This document shows positions 37,553-51,000 of a stretch of DNA of 64,000 nucleotides, in pieces (position 1 is the first letter of the stretch; every line of letters starts with the position of its first letter). Source of the stretch: Polytrichum commune. Lineage: Eukaryota > Streptophyta > Polytrichopsida > Polytrichales > Polytrichaceae. The position numbers and the translations under genes are program-made. The stretch covers positions 3,904,001 to 3,968,000 of the forward strand of contig OX485809.1 of the NCBI GenBank assembly GCA_950295325.1, given 5' to 3'. The notes below the pieces were generated by a model. The model was not told where the DNA came from, searched no databases, and worked only from the letters and a program-made list of their open reading frames with translations.

Positions 37553-40500
37553 ATTGATAACAAATAGAGAATGCATGCATGGATATCTGTCAATTTTTGT
37601 TAAGAGAGGACAGCACCTTCTGTGGATAGACTCAGTAGGTGTAACTGCAACAGGGTCAGGAAGCTCAATCCATGCATTTGGTCCCCCTTCCATCTGTGTA
37701 GGAGTTTAATGTTACAACCTCAACCACAGGACGTTAACAACACATGATTTCTGTTTTCAAAAAATCAAGCAATACTTGTAGAGCAGTATCAAATTAGATT
37801 CACGAGTCTTATATCAGCAATCTTATCAACAAACCTTAGGGGTACTTATACACTAGAGCTTGAGGGCCGTAACCATTGTAATCTAAAATCTCTCATTGGT
37901 GGAAAATGCTGAGACCATCTCACTTTTACTTTTACTTCACACTAGAGCTTGGGGTCTAAGGGCCCAAGGAAGTTTGAATGGCTAGAAGAAAAACACGTAT
38001 GGGGTCCTACATGGCATGCAATGGATAATGTTTCATGGTGTTCCGGAATTTGCGTCAAGCCCACCTCAAAGAGTGGGTGTAACACAAAACTAGAGCTCAT
38101 AGCACTTCAAAAGCTCACAACCCTTGATTTATTGTGTAGAAGGGCCCACATGAGTAGGATTGTAGCGAAATAGCATTTGGTTGAGAGCCCAGTCATGTAG
38201 CTTTACACTAAACTTGAAGGCCTGGGACCACAAACAATTCAATTTCAATATTCCATGGTATGGCCTTTGGGTGAGTTTCAAAGGCCCTCACAATTTCATG
38301 GTCACGGCCATTGGACAGTGTAAAGTGGCCCTTAGATTATACAATTCATATCCATTTTAAGAGATTCCAGTTTTAGTGGAATAAAATCACCAGGGAAGTT
38401 TACGGCTCAATTACCTCCTGCACAGTCAACAGGCAAGAGTTGAGTGCTTGCCGGACAGCTACTTCATCCATCTCTTTAGTTCCAATGAAGATAATCTGCA
38501 CAAGTTACAATGAGGTTCACATTATATTGAGAATGATAAACCCACTATTATTAATTTGAATCTTAGAGCTCTAGCCTAGGGAACAGAAAAGACTATTGAT
38601 ATAAACCCCCATACCTATATGGAGTACAATTTCATTCAAGTGAATGTTAATAGCTATCGTATACCTAATCAAGAGCAGTGTCCAAGGAGATTTTTGGGTA
38701 TAATCGGTCAAAATCCTAGTGTTTCCAAGTCCAACTGGTTACATGTTGTGATCTTTCAGTTTTTCTTTATTGATTTGAGGTATATTCTATAGATTCCTCT
38801 AAAATGATACATAATTTTCCTGAAGACCCAAGACCACATGATATCTGCACATATAGAGCCAAGTGAAGTGATAGGTTATTTGACTTGGGGATTACCTTAG
38901 TACCTTATCATTTTAGGCACTTTGCTTGCCAAAGTTGTATTTATTATCATGCCACATCCACTTTTTCACATGTACGACCTAACCACTACATAACAGGTGG
39001 CACCTTCACTCAATAAAAATAAAAAAATTGTGCCAAAACTGATAAGGTACTATGATGATGAAGGCATTAAGACTCACTTCTTGGCACCTGTCACCATAGA
39101 CCTCCCCACTTTTAAGTTTGTCCTCTGTACCTACTGCTGCTGTCTTGGACCATTTCTATCACAACAGAAAAAACGAGTATCAGCCCACAAGTTTTTTTAA
39201 CAATAAAACTACTTGTGTTAGGTGGATATACTAGTGGTATGAATTCAGGCAGATCTGTAACAATAATTCAGCATTAAATATCTGAAAAGCTCAAATTTTA
39301 CAAACAAGTAGGTCAAGAACCATGCACCAACAACATCTGTATGAGAGACGTTATAATGTATACAGAAAATTATCTGGGTTAAACAAGAGGATGTTGTCGC
39401 GCCCAAATATGTTTGGTAACAAGCACCTGCTTCCACGAAGCACCATTGTGAATATGAAGAGCTTCTCCGACTTGTGCCCACTCCCTGCACTTGGTGACAA
39501 AAAAAATTTCCTATTTAGAATATACATTCTAGTAAGGAAACTTATTTGTTGTAGTTGTAGACTAAAGACACAAGGAAGAATTGCAGAACATGCCCAGAAT
39601 TTTCAGCAGATTCAAGATAATCGTAGAATTATCCGCAAAGTAACCATGTACTGTGAGGAATCCAGACCCTCCAAGTGGGCTTCAAAGGAGAGAGAGTTTC
39701 AGAGAGTGAAAACAAATTAGGTCAACCCCTCCCTTTTTGGCATTTTTCAGATAACTCTAATATCTTTTGACCAGCCCTCTTTGTTTTGTTCTTTCAAATA
39801 TCATGCAGAAACCATGACACTATACATCTACAATGTACAGTAGATTAATTGTGTGAGAATTTTAAAATTAATAATCTTAAAAATTAATGAAAAGCAAAGA
39901 AAAAATATTCTGATTATCTTGGTACCAAACATGCCAGATGATCAATAGCTACACCTTGATTTCTCCATGTCAGTTGCCAACCATATCAGGCCCTTCGACC
40001 GCAAAACCCCTCGTCCCACATTTGCCTTTGATTGTTGCCGCAAATCCCTAAGGAGACCCACCAAGCGCTGTGGATGGAAAGGGCTTCGAGACTTGTACAC
40101 AAAACTTTGGACATGTGGTGAGCTGTGGTCCTCATGATCATGGTGGTTGTGGTTTTCTTCATGGTCAAAATGAGCATGGTTATCATTGGGGATTCCTTTT
40201 TGACTCGTCTGAGAAAGGAAACCGTGTTTCCTTTTTGTACCAAGAATTATTGACGGAAAGACAGCTCCAAATGATGCATACTGCACAACATACATCTTAT
40301 TCAAATCACTTTGCATGTCCTATAGTGAATTTATGTACCTCATTATAACCTTGATTGAAATTATATTTTTGTACTCAAAACAGTTATTCATTTGTATTCA
40401 AAAGCAGTGGAACCCAAAAATAACAACCTCTAAACCAAGAATTATAGATGGAAAGATGGCGTACTACAAGACATATATCTCTTCAATTTTATTTTTAAGT

Positions 40501-43500
40501 GCCACATAATAAAACTCATATGCCTCATTATAACCTTGTAAAAAAAACTACTTGTATAAAATTCCGAAAGCAGTGGAACCCTAAAATAACAACATCAAAA
40601 TCACAATGTTCATAAAAGTCTCAATAAGATTTACAACGTTCCTTTGGCATATGCAAAGGCAGTACTTACAAAATCAAGAATGAGAGGCTCACCTGTAGGA
40701 GTGCTTCAGACTTGTAGTATGGCAAAAATGAGTACAAAGGAATTTGAAAAGATCAGAAGTTTAATTGGAGCAATTTTTCAGGGCTTGTATGTATAGAAAG
40801 AATCAACACCATCCAAATTGTTGAGACCATATTCCATTCCCAATTTTTGAAAGTAAGCAGCATACCTCTAGAAGCGCATCTGGATTTAATGCTGTGATGG
40901 CAGCACGACATTTGCCAAGCTGTGCTTGCAGCAAGCAGTCAACTTTACTAAGAATAACAACATCCGCACATTCTATCTGCAAGTAAAGATGTATGCAGTG
41001 ATGTAAGACATTTTAGTGACAGAAATTTTAGTCACAATATACAACTTATACAATTCTACAAGCCTCACCAAGTCTTTTGAGGGCATCCATGGGCATGTTG
41101 ATCTGAGTATATAATAAAATTCCACAAAATGCATGCTAATCAAAGAAACAATCACTGAATACGGTAGAGGGGACTCTATTCCAACAAAATTAAAAATTAA
41201 AATCCCCCTCAACTTCTGCCTCGTGTCATACCCCACAATGGCTAAGACACACTTGAATCCCACATAGAAATTACATTCCGGCACTAGTAAACATGAATTA
41301 AAGCACCTCTACGGTATCATTTGAAAAGCAACAGCCACCATGTAAGACAGGAGACAGATAGTCACCTGCTCCACCAACAATTCTGATAATCTGCTAGTCT
41401 CCTCATTCGAATTTGTGCTTGATGTCCCATTTGCAGCTTCTAACCACTTCAGTAATGTCCTCCCATCTACCACTGTAACCTTCATAGACATCCCATTCTA
41501 CAATTATTAGCTTCAAAACGAAAGTGAAATGCAACCCCTACATTTTCAGCCCTTTGAAAAACCACATACTCCAGAGAAATGTTAGAACTTACAAGGTGCA
41601 AAAATGCAAATGGTCTAAGTTAAGTTTGTTCCATTACAACATGCTATGGATGTGATTTAACCTAATACCTTCTAAACCTACTGATATAAAATTATCTTTG
41701 TCATGCATAGGACTAATCCTACTGCTCCGCCACTGCCTTCACCAATATTTAATGGTCAATACAAATTCAAAAGTAAGAAAGTAAAAATGAGTGAAATATT
41801 AAAATTATCCTTTTAACTCATTGGGACTTTTCGTCAAGATTTGGTCCCCTATGATTTTCCGTTGGTTGTTTTGCAAACAATATCAATAATTTATTTCCAC
41901 TTGTGATGCATGCCTGGAGGTACTAAAAGAATTTGAATGAAGAACAACCTATTTTGGTTCATTGAGGGCCAAAATCAGTTTGACCCTCAATGAACCAATA
42001 TAGAATGTTCTTCATTCAAACCTCCACAACACTACCATGCTCTGAAAACCTACCGAATATGAAAGGTGTTGTATGCAAAACAACCAACTCCCGACCAAAA
42101 GTCATATTGAGTAAGAGACAAACTTTAATTACTTCAGCATCTATAAACTTCAAAATCTTGGCCAATTGAGAACAAGGAAGCCAAATAAAGACAGGTACAT
42201 GAAACTAACACAAACAGGTCTTGCAACTGTAGCATACCTTAGGTTTTTTTGTTTTTTTTTTAAAAAACATTTCTGGAATGGGGGAAAAAGTATCTTACCA
42301 GTTGGCTAAGGTATGCACAATTTGTGAAGTGAGCCTCTAATTCCGCTTTGGCAAACATCTCCAAAAGGCTGCTAGGCTTACATCAGGCAAACCGGAACCC
42401 CATCAGACATGAACAGAAGTTACTATTTCCAAATTTCATGTGTGTTGGAAAAAAACATTCCTTCAAATGCCCAACTATAATTAAGCTGAAGGTCTGTCTA
42501 CAGACAACTCCTTGAGTGCTTGTGGTTGTAGTTCAGATTCACCTTCAACCACAACTTTGATTTTGTTTACAGTTGAAGACAAGGTGTGGTTGAAGTTGAA
42601 GAGTGGATTTGGAATCAACTATCGTTCCTCCTAGTGGAGCAATATGTAAAGTGGAGACAAACAATCTATGGGTTCTAGTGGAAAGTTTGTCTGAACACAA
42701 CTGCCTCCTACTAATCATCTGCCATGCTTTGGTGTTGAAGTTGTTCTCTCCCACCTAGTCACTACAAACAAAATAGAACCAAAGAAAGTAGAACTACAAC
42801 CACCACAATCACTCCCAACTACACCTTGTATCATAGTTGAGCAAGTTAGAGTAGTTGTGGTTGTGGTTGTCATCAATGCACCTAATTCCTCCTCATCTCT
42901 CAAACATAGAATCAAAGAAGGTAAACCACAACCATCAACCACCGAAATAGTGTTTTGTGTAACAGTCTTTACTTGAACTTGGTTGGGAGAACAATGTGTA
43001 AAGGAATATGCATAAATGGGAACCATTACTCAAATAGTGTCCTCAACCAGTAAAAGGAGTAGATTAGAAACATAACAACCATTATAGTGTTGCTTGTTGT
43101 ATAAAAAAACTCTTCAGATGGCGTGGCTGAGGTAAATTCGTACCTGGGCCATACCGGAGCACTCAATCACCAAGTGGTCAATTTGGCTTCTGTCTTTCAG
43201 CAGCTCTATAATAGTTCCCACAAGATCCGCCTCGGCAGTACAGCATACACATCCTACCAAGTGCACAAAAGTTTTGAGGAATTTAATATAACGTAAGTGG
43301 GCCTAAAAATGGACACTTTAAGCTCTGCACCCACTTCTTCTAGGACATTGAACACACAAGTAGTATGAGATGATTAGCAAATCCAAATCGAGGCTGTTGC
43401 CATTTTCCTCATAATTTTTAATGCTCATTTAAATTGATCTTATTTACTATCTTCGTCTTAATGATCATATAGGTCCCCCCCAATTATGTTGACTTCTGAA

Positions 43501-45282
43501 TCTAGAACAGTTAACAAACTTTGAGCAAGTAGTCAAATGTTTTATAGACACTTGTCTTTTGGGTGTCTGTTCTTGAATTCACACGTGATCACACACCACT
43601 CAAATACAGGTGTCTGATAAAGATAAGTAACCGAATTAGGCCCTCATTCCTTAACACTTGAGACAAAATTCCAAAAGGAAAATGAGGGAGAGGATAGGAT
43701 TCACCATCTTCAATCTGGCCAAAGGCAACCATGCTTGAGCCTTTGCCTTTCCTCTGCACTAAATTTGCATCAACATTAACCTGCATGAAGAATGCCAAAG
43801 GTGACATAAATTCTGAGTGAGATGAAAAGTGCATCACAATAATTTCAAACTGCAAGCGACCAGCATTTTAAAGTGAAGTCAAAGACGTTGATGCATACCC
43901 TTATGGGTTAAATATCTTTCCAGTGCATACTTAAAAAATATCTAGTATTCACTCAACATTGATTCAACACATAACTCAACCTTTTAGGTCAAGCAACTAT
44001 ACAATAGGGAAAGGAAAATAAGAATTGCAACCCTATGTTTGGTAGGCGTAATTCAATGTTGTAGATTGATGAGGTTGTCAATGTGAAATCAGTGTTGATA
44101 ATATATGAATATAGAGGATTCTGATAAACTGTGTTCACATATGTCTCAAAGATGTGTACCAACAAGTACCAACCTCTGCAAGGTCATTCACAAGCACAGC
44201 AATGCGAGATCCCTTCGCCGCATGTAACAGCTTTGTCAACAAAGTCGTCTGCACCACCAACAAAAAATTTCATCAATTTTTCAAACTCAGCTTGATCCAG
44301 CAATAGTTAGGTGGTGAAAGAGAAATAACAAACATGCCTTTGTTTCTGCACCACCATAGTGCCAAGTCCCCAGCTCATGTGCAGTCAGATTGGTAAAGAA
44401 GGCAAAGAGAAAGAGAGATTGCAAATGGAACAGCATCTCAAAATGCAAGTGATCAGCGATTAATGTTGAGTCAGTGTTGAAACATACCCTTCAGGATAGA
44501 ACTCAACAATCTAATTCATACATATGGCTAACTCAACATTTTAGCTAGTGATTCATTCACCATTAATTCAACTCATATTTCAACCTTGTAGGTCTTGCAA
44601 CTATAAAATGTAGAAACAAAAGACCACGATTGCAACCCTATGTTTAATGGGCATTGATTCAGTGTTATAGGTTGATGCGATTGAATCAATGTGAATGTTG
44701 ATGATGCGTCTCAAATTGCAAGTGACCACAGATATAGCATGATTCAACTCATAATTCCACCTCTTTGGTCTTGCAACGATCGAATGTAGAAACCAAAGGT
44801 CAAATTTGCAACCCTATGTTCAGTAGGCATTAATTCAGTATATAGATCGATGTGATTGAATCAATGTGAAATCAATGTCGACATAAAAGTTTCGAATTTT
44901 GTGATGCATCGCAAAATGCAAGTGACCAGAGACATATCTAGATTCCACTCATAATTTAACCTTGTGGGTCTTGCAACGATCAAATGTAGAAACCAAAGGT
45001 CAAAATTGCAACACTGTGTTCGGGAGGCATTGATTCAGTATATAGTTCGATGTCAATGAATCAACGTGAAATCAGTGTTGATGATGATGTATAAATTTAG
45101 AGAGTTAGTGATGAGAGACACACCTTACCTGCTCCCAGAAACCCTGAGAGAATGGTTATTGGAACCCTTCGAGGCCTCCGGAATGAGCACCATGACCTCC
45201 AGGCAACCATTGCTGTCGCCATGGCTGCGGCGACCATGACGACGCCCAATCGATGCCCCGAGCTTCCATCGATCATCGCCAT
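37538..45282 (-). CDS. CobW/COG0523-family metal-chaperone GTPase (11 exons)
   Basis: Predicted exons, in coding order: 45,282-45,124; 44,248-44,174; 43,780-43,705; 43,253-43,144; 42,376-42,299; 41,479-41,366; 40,976-40,866; 40,280-39,955; 39,484-39,427; 38,495-38,415; 37,693-37,538. Borders are GT/AG and phases agree, giving about 447 residues. The family binds GTP and delivers metals (Zn, Co) to client proteins. Visible marks are Walker A SGFLGAGK|TTL split by intron 1, the metal-binding GCVCC motif, IECSGMAQ near switch II, the SKVD base-recognition motif, a His/Asp/Glu-rich loop (NDNHAHFDHEENHNHHDHED) and the C-terminal RSPFHPQRL...SKGLIWLA domain. The start ATG follows an in-frame TGA. 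The hydrophobic N-terminus could be an anchor or targeting peptide. The last exon, after GPNAW...DP, runs into a dispersed repeat, so its end is uncertain. Confidence 0.87.
38676..38830 (+). repeat. Dispersed repeat B, copy in CobW intron 9
   Basis: Nearly the same order of words as the 53,905 copy, for example GGTTACATGTTGTGATC and ATTCCTCTAAAATGATAC. It lies between CobW exons 9 and 10. Confidence 0.75.
41801..42131 (+). repeat. Dispersed repeat A, copy 4 (palindromic) in CobW intron 5
   Basis: A clear imperfect palindrome. GAATGAAGAACAACCTATTTT and GGTTCATTGAGGG on the left are mirrored by CCCTCAATGAACC then AATGTTCTTCATTC on the right. Outer blocks TTTTGCAAACAA and TGCAAAACAACCAACTCC also mirror. 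This copy shows the fold-back nature of repeat A best. Confidence 0.75.
43940..44118 (+). repeat. Dispersed repeat C, copy 2 in CobW intron 2
   Basis: Same block order as 34,745-34,990: TAACTCAACCTTTTAGGTC, then AATTGCAACCCTATG, then GAAATCAGTGTTGATAATAT. Confidence 0.7.
44440..45105 (+). repeat. Tandem array of repeat C (three units) in CobW intron 1
   Basis: Units start with GCAAGTGA near 44,445, 44,718 and 44,919 and share CTCATAATT, GGTCTTGCAACGATC, GTAGAAACCAAAGGTCAAA and ATGTGAAATCA words. The period is about 200 bp, with an extra insertion in the first unit. The array fills most of the first intron. Confidence 0.7.
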
Positions 45283-46780
45283 CCTCTGCAAGCCTTTCTT
45301 GCTTCAAGTCACAAGTCCTCAAAATCTCAAAACCCTAAACCCAAACCCTAAAGCAACACAAACATATTACAGGCTGGGTTCTCCGCGGTCTCGCAGATCA
45401 CGAATTCAACGACCCACGAATTGCATCAATCGCAGTTAGTTGATGAGTTTCTCTCGCATCCCTACGTTGCTACGGTGATGAAAAATATAAGAATTTGTGA
45501 CTTCCTCTCATTGACATTCATTTTGTCTTTGCTGCCATTTGAAGCTTACGATGAAGTCGGCGACTTCGCTGAATTACGAAGATCAATTGGGATCCAAGAA
45601 TTTCTTCATGACTGCTTTGGAAGCCCGGCCTGTTTTCTTCCCCAATCCTTTTTATGTTGTTGGATCTGTCCCATTATCATGGGATAAAGGCATTATGGAG
45701 ACTGCCTTTTAGTGGTAAATGGGTCTTGGTAATACATGTCATAATGTAATGAATAAGGTTTGGTGAAGTTCAGTGGAAGCTCAGTGAATTTCCAATTTAA
45801 TATGGAAAGAGCTACACTATAAGTATCTAATTAGTGTGAGTTATCATTTGGAATTACACATTGTTAAAACGTTTTATTGAGAGTTTCATGTTTTACCCAA
45901 ATAACATAAATAGATAGTATTCACACCGAAGAATATGATATAACTTAGTTGGTAAAAAATGATAATGTCAGTAAAACGTTAAAGGACTGTGTAACTCATA
46001 ATGGTAACCCACACTAATTAGACAAAATAGTGTAGTAATTATATTTTTATTTTTATTATATTTATTGAAACGGAAACTACGTGTATACACTCTAGACACA
46101 GTATTATCACGTTTGTGGCAACCACAGTGCACATGATATTAAGGAGTTTTGTAGTTGTTAACATGAATGCACGATAAAAGAGAATTAGTATAGCATGTGA
46201 CATTATGGAATAACACAAAGTCAACATTTTAATAATGATAATGATGACAATGATGACAACGTGATGTGTGCAAACGTGTGGTTTGAATTCTTGGTGATTT
46301 ATTTTAATGTCAAAACCCATGATATATGAGAGGGAAATGTGATAACAAGGAGTGAGATTTAAACTAAGAACATACATTCCCTAGGGTTTTGGGATATGAG
46401 AGAGAGAGAGTGACACTAAGCAAGTTGATATTACGGAGTTTAGAGTGTAATTGAAAACATTGATTACAAGTCTCGTGTCATTGAAGCTTATCGGCCAAAT
46501 TTTCACAACCAATTTAAATTGCATTAAAACTTCCAAATACTCTTCCAATGTTTACCAACAAATCATCAACACCTCCATTCATATAAACATTGATGAACAT
46601 TTTATGACAGAGCATCTAGTGGCAAACCCATATTCCCTTGTTTGATTGTTACCAAGGGAAAAACCACACAATAACCAAACTCGTTGTTGTGAGAACAATT
46701 GGGTTATCAACACACCTAGAGTAGATAGATCCATTTTTTATAACTTTAGCAATTTTGCAAAAGTGTAGTACAAGTGTGAT
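45283..46780. other. Upstream flank of CobW gene and AT-rich spacer
   Basis: The first 200 bp (45,283-45,480) presumably hold the promoter and 5' leader of the minus-strand CobW gene. A CCCTAAACCCAAACCCTAAA-like stretch (45,341-45,360) is an accidental telomere-like word common near plant 5' leaders. No other gene is visible to 46,780. Confidence 0.4.
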
Positions 46781-48094
46781 ACTACACCCTAACCTTGATA
46801 ATGTCACACCCTCCGTTTCACCAAAAAGTGTGATATAAACAAGGTGTGACATACTTGATAATGTCACATTTTGTGCATAATGTGATATTATCAAAAAATA
46901 TGTAGAAAATCAAAATATAATTACAATTTAAAAAAAATAACAAATACGAGACTTCAATGTTTTTGAATGTAAAATCTAATTCAAAATTGTGAATAACAAC
47001 AAGAGCACATCATAATGTGTCATTGAGATCAGGTAAAGACCTCTCACTAGAGACAAAGAAGCTTCTAATGTCACATTGTTTTGTTGATGTTAAATGTGCA
47101 ACACCAATTCTAATGAGTTTGTCATGGATTTTTTCCATTTCTAACAACTCATGAGTGCTGAAAATCTGAGAACCTTGCCCACTATGCCCGCATGCAACAC
47201 TTGTTCACCGATCAAGGTTGGTGCTCAATGAACAGGTGAAGGTCAAGACTTCAGGAAAATTATTGATATCAACATATTTACAAGCAAGAGCAAGGACAGA
47301 ACTTAGAACCAAACATTCAAATTTGTGGAATGCAAGTTATAAGGGGAAGAAACCCACCACCACCACCAAGTTGCTGTGAGTCGAAAAATCAGCAGGAAAA
47401 ATCAGCAGGAAGTGTATCTGTGTGTTTGTGAACTTCCACCTTTGGCCTCAACTTACAGACAACTGCGAGTATGTAGAATTGAGCATTTGGACTCCGAAAC
47501 ACGTACCAAATTTGAAATTACACAAGGCATCATAGTCGGGGTTCGGGGGGTGGTCGTGCGGGGGGTAGGTATCTTAGGTTAATTCTCCCTTTTGCCGTAT
47601 CCATCCCCAAATCTACACTAGTGCCCTTTAGTGTTGGGGGGGGGGTTCTCGTCTCTCGGGCCCCCTTGGACGGCTTACCGGGGCCTCGTTGGGTTATTTC
47701 CCAACGAGTTAATCCTAGTGTTATCTTTCACTAGGTTTTAGAACAGGCTTTGTTCTAAGGGCAAATATTCGGTTGTCCTCTTTATTTATGTATAAATTGA
47801 GACTTTTTACACATCTCCCGGTAGGTGGTTGGTGTCGTCCTCGGTTCGGGACGGTCCTCACCTCCGCCGAGACGGGTCGTGGACCCCAACCTAGTCTTAA
47901 CTTTATTAAAAATTGACTAAGGCCCGGAGGCGGATTTGAGAACCTAAGCTAATCTAGACCTAGTTATATGGGTGGCCGGACGGATGGCCTTATTGCCTAT
48001 CCGTCCATCCTCCCGAACTCTTAGAGTAAGCACTACTCTAAGCCGTAAAAGACAGACCTTTTACGGCTACTTTATTACCCTAAGATATTTGGAT

Positions 48095-51000
48095 TTACGG
48101 CGGTGCTCCTTGCGCCCATCTAGCGGCATTATTTAGCACTTTGTAATAATATTTGTCGATTTGTGTTCGGTTCGGCATTTGGGGTCGTTCCACCGTCGCT
48201 TCTCGTGGTTGGACCTCCCACTCTTCACGTTGCTGTAAATTCTCGCAATATTTGAAATACTCCCTTCTAAGCCATTGGCAATGCGGGACCCACGTTCCCG
48301 CCGCTTCATTTGGAAAATTTCGGCGTCGATTGTGTAGCTGATCGCGTACTATCCACAACTTGTGGTTGTGATTGCCTATCACCTGGATGATCTTATGGAT
48401 CACCCAGGACGTTTGCGCTTGAGGTTGGATTTCGCGCATGACTTGTTTGATCGAGGCCGGGATGGTTCCCATTATTCCAACCACCATCGCGCGGAACCGC
48501 ACGTCGCTATGCGGGAACCTGCGGCATAATACATCGACTAGCTCGTTGTACTTATCCGTTTTTTGCCGTTTAGCCAACGCGATTGCATTGTCCATCGTAA
48601 CCGAGATCTCCCATATCTCGATTTGATGGTTTCGTCGAATCATCTGCCCGTCGTCGCCTCGCCTCGCCGGGGGCTGATATTGGAATATTAAATCGGGCCT
48701 TCGACTTGCGATTTGGGTATCATTCAGGATGTCCGGGAATATTAGGGCGTTTTCTGCCGGAACGCCCCACGTATTCTCGGCCATCCAAATTTGGAACGAG
48801 TTTAGCCTCCCGAGTTTACCCTTCTCCGCTCGTAGTTTTATCCAACAGTAAAATTCACAAACTACCTTGTCGTGGCGTTTGGTGCGGATTGCCTCATATA
48901 ACGGATATCTACACCTGCAAAATAGGTGTTTGACCGTTTCTCTCTTCCGTTCCCGGCAGTTGTCACAGAAAATGTTACCGTGTCTCATCCAGGTTGTTAC
49001 TACCGATTTTACCGGTAGTACATTGAACGCCACAACGATCATCGTTTTGTATTCAGGCATGCTTAGGCTCGCGGTCCGGATCCATGTTCGACTTCCCGTG
49101 GCGTGGGCCCCACTATGCGCAAACTGCTTCGAGGCGATATTCTCGACAATTTCCAATCCGTCTCGATGGTGTACCGCCTCTTTCGTATACGCCTTCAGTT
49201 CTAACTTCGCCATTTCTAACTTCTTTTGCGCATTTGGACCCGTCACGTCGCTGAATAATCCAATGACTTTTACCCTTTCAAGCCCTTCGAGGTCCCCGTT
49301 GCGGATGTCCACCTTAAATGGGCTCTCCGCCGTGATTCTTACCCCTAGGGCTTGACATGCGTGGTATAAAAATGCCACGTAAGTCCGGTCTTTGCCCTTG
49401 CCCCGCCTTCCGATTTTACGCCTTGCCTTAGGGTCTGTCCGGGTTGGCTTCCAATACGCCAAACTTTTAGTCTTCGTATTCTTGTCGCGTACGGTGTTGC
49501 CGTACGCCAGGTCCCAGTCCATGAAAATCTTGCCTTGCAGGGCCCGCGGAATTCCAGCCGCCACGCGTGCCTCTTTCACCATATGCCGAAATAGGATTCG
49601 TATTTACGGGTCTAGATTGTTTACAAACGCGTACGCCGTATTTACCAACATTGAATCCCGTATTGTCCGGAAATTCGGTAACCTTAACCTGAGATGATCC
49701 GTGCTCATCTCGAATTGCCGTTTGCCCCCTCTTCGGGATGGCCATCCCAAAATCCGCCTCGCCACGCTGTGTTGGATCCTGGTTGCCTTGTCCAGGATGT
49801 AATTCGACGGCGGGTTCATCGGGCAAAGGATTTCTATCAACGGCCGCGCTGCCTGAGATAAGAAATCCAATTTGCCCGCGTAATGGAGCTTGTGGATGCG
49901 CGGGGTGTCTAATTGAGTCACCCTCGCCTTAAATTTGGCGAGGGCCTGCTTACCTTCGTGGGCCTCCCGACGTTCGTCATCCGGGCCCCGCGGCAACGAC
50001 GGCTTTTGATTGGTCTTTGCGGCTGCGGGGGCCTTATGTTCACCTAGATACTTAAAGGCTTCGTAACCCGCGAGCTGCGGGATTGCCTCGCCACAAAGGT
50101 TGAAGTTGGCTAGTTCCACATCTTCCCCTCGTCCCCGTACGAACTCCTGGCCCCAATACGCACATTTATGAATGCCGAAACGCATTCCCGATCACTCGGC
50201 GAATTCGCTTTGAATTGTCGTCATCTTACGTATTTTCTCCTCCGTATCGGCGACGCGCACTTCGTCATCTATATAATCCATTCATTTTACCTCGATTTCC
50301 GCTATCGCATATCCGCGGCATTTCCGTTCAATCCACTTCGCGACCGTTTCCTTAACGACCGCGAAGGTCAAAGGACTGATGGTATTACCTTGTGCTACCT
50401 CCCTCGTTATCGTAATCGTTTCTGATGCCTCGCCATTCACGATTAATCTTATTTGATTACCCGGTGTTGTCTCTTTCCACATGTTACGTAGAATCGGGCA
50501 GATGGGTAAAATGTCAATCGTTTTTACGATCAAACCGAAGGGTAGCGAGGTAAACGCCCCCTTAAAGTCGGTAAATAGGCAATATAGGTTGTTTTTCCTA
50601 TGCCTACTATCCTCCAAAACTGCCGTAAGTTTAAGGTTCGCATCCCGGCAGCCTGCCACTCTCGGATTTACCCCCATCTGAAAAGTAAAGGGCGTATGTA
50701 TATACGCCCCCCGAACCGTTTCCCGCATCGTCTCGTACGCCACGAAAATAATATACTTGCTGAAAATCTTAAAAAACACCGGCAATAAAATTACCGGCCG
50801 TAAATTTGGAGCTTGTGTATTTGGTGCTCCGGGTTTCGGGATATAGGACACGAATCCTAGCTTATAGGCTGGGTAGATTAAACCTAGTTTAGTCTGCAAG
50901 CTAAACGTGTGGATTAGCCACATTATGAGGGGCATCTTCTCGCATTGCCGTAAAGTCCGATACGTGATTTGATCGTATCCCGGCCCCCAGTTGCCATCAC

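Noticed and set aside
38400-38402. The TAA at 38,400 as the CobW stop codon
   Set aside because: A GTAATT donor precedes it, and an exon at 37,693-37,538 continues the family's C-terminal GP..W....DP pattern in phase.
44440-45105. CRISPR-like array
   Set aside because: The units are ~200 bp, diverged and intronic in a eukaryotic gene. There are no short direct repeats with unique spacers.
45341-45360. Telomere repeat (CCCTAAA)
   Set aside because: Only two or three imperfect units. Such words are common in plant 5' leaders.
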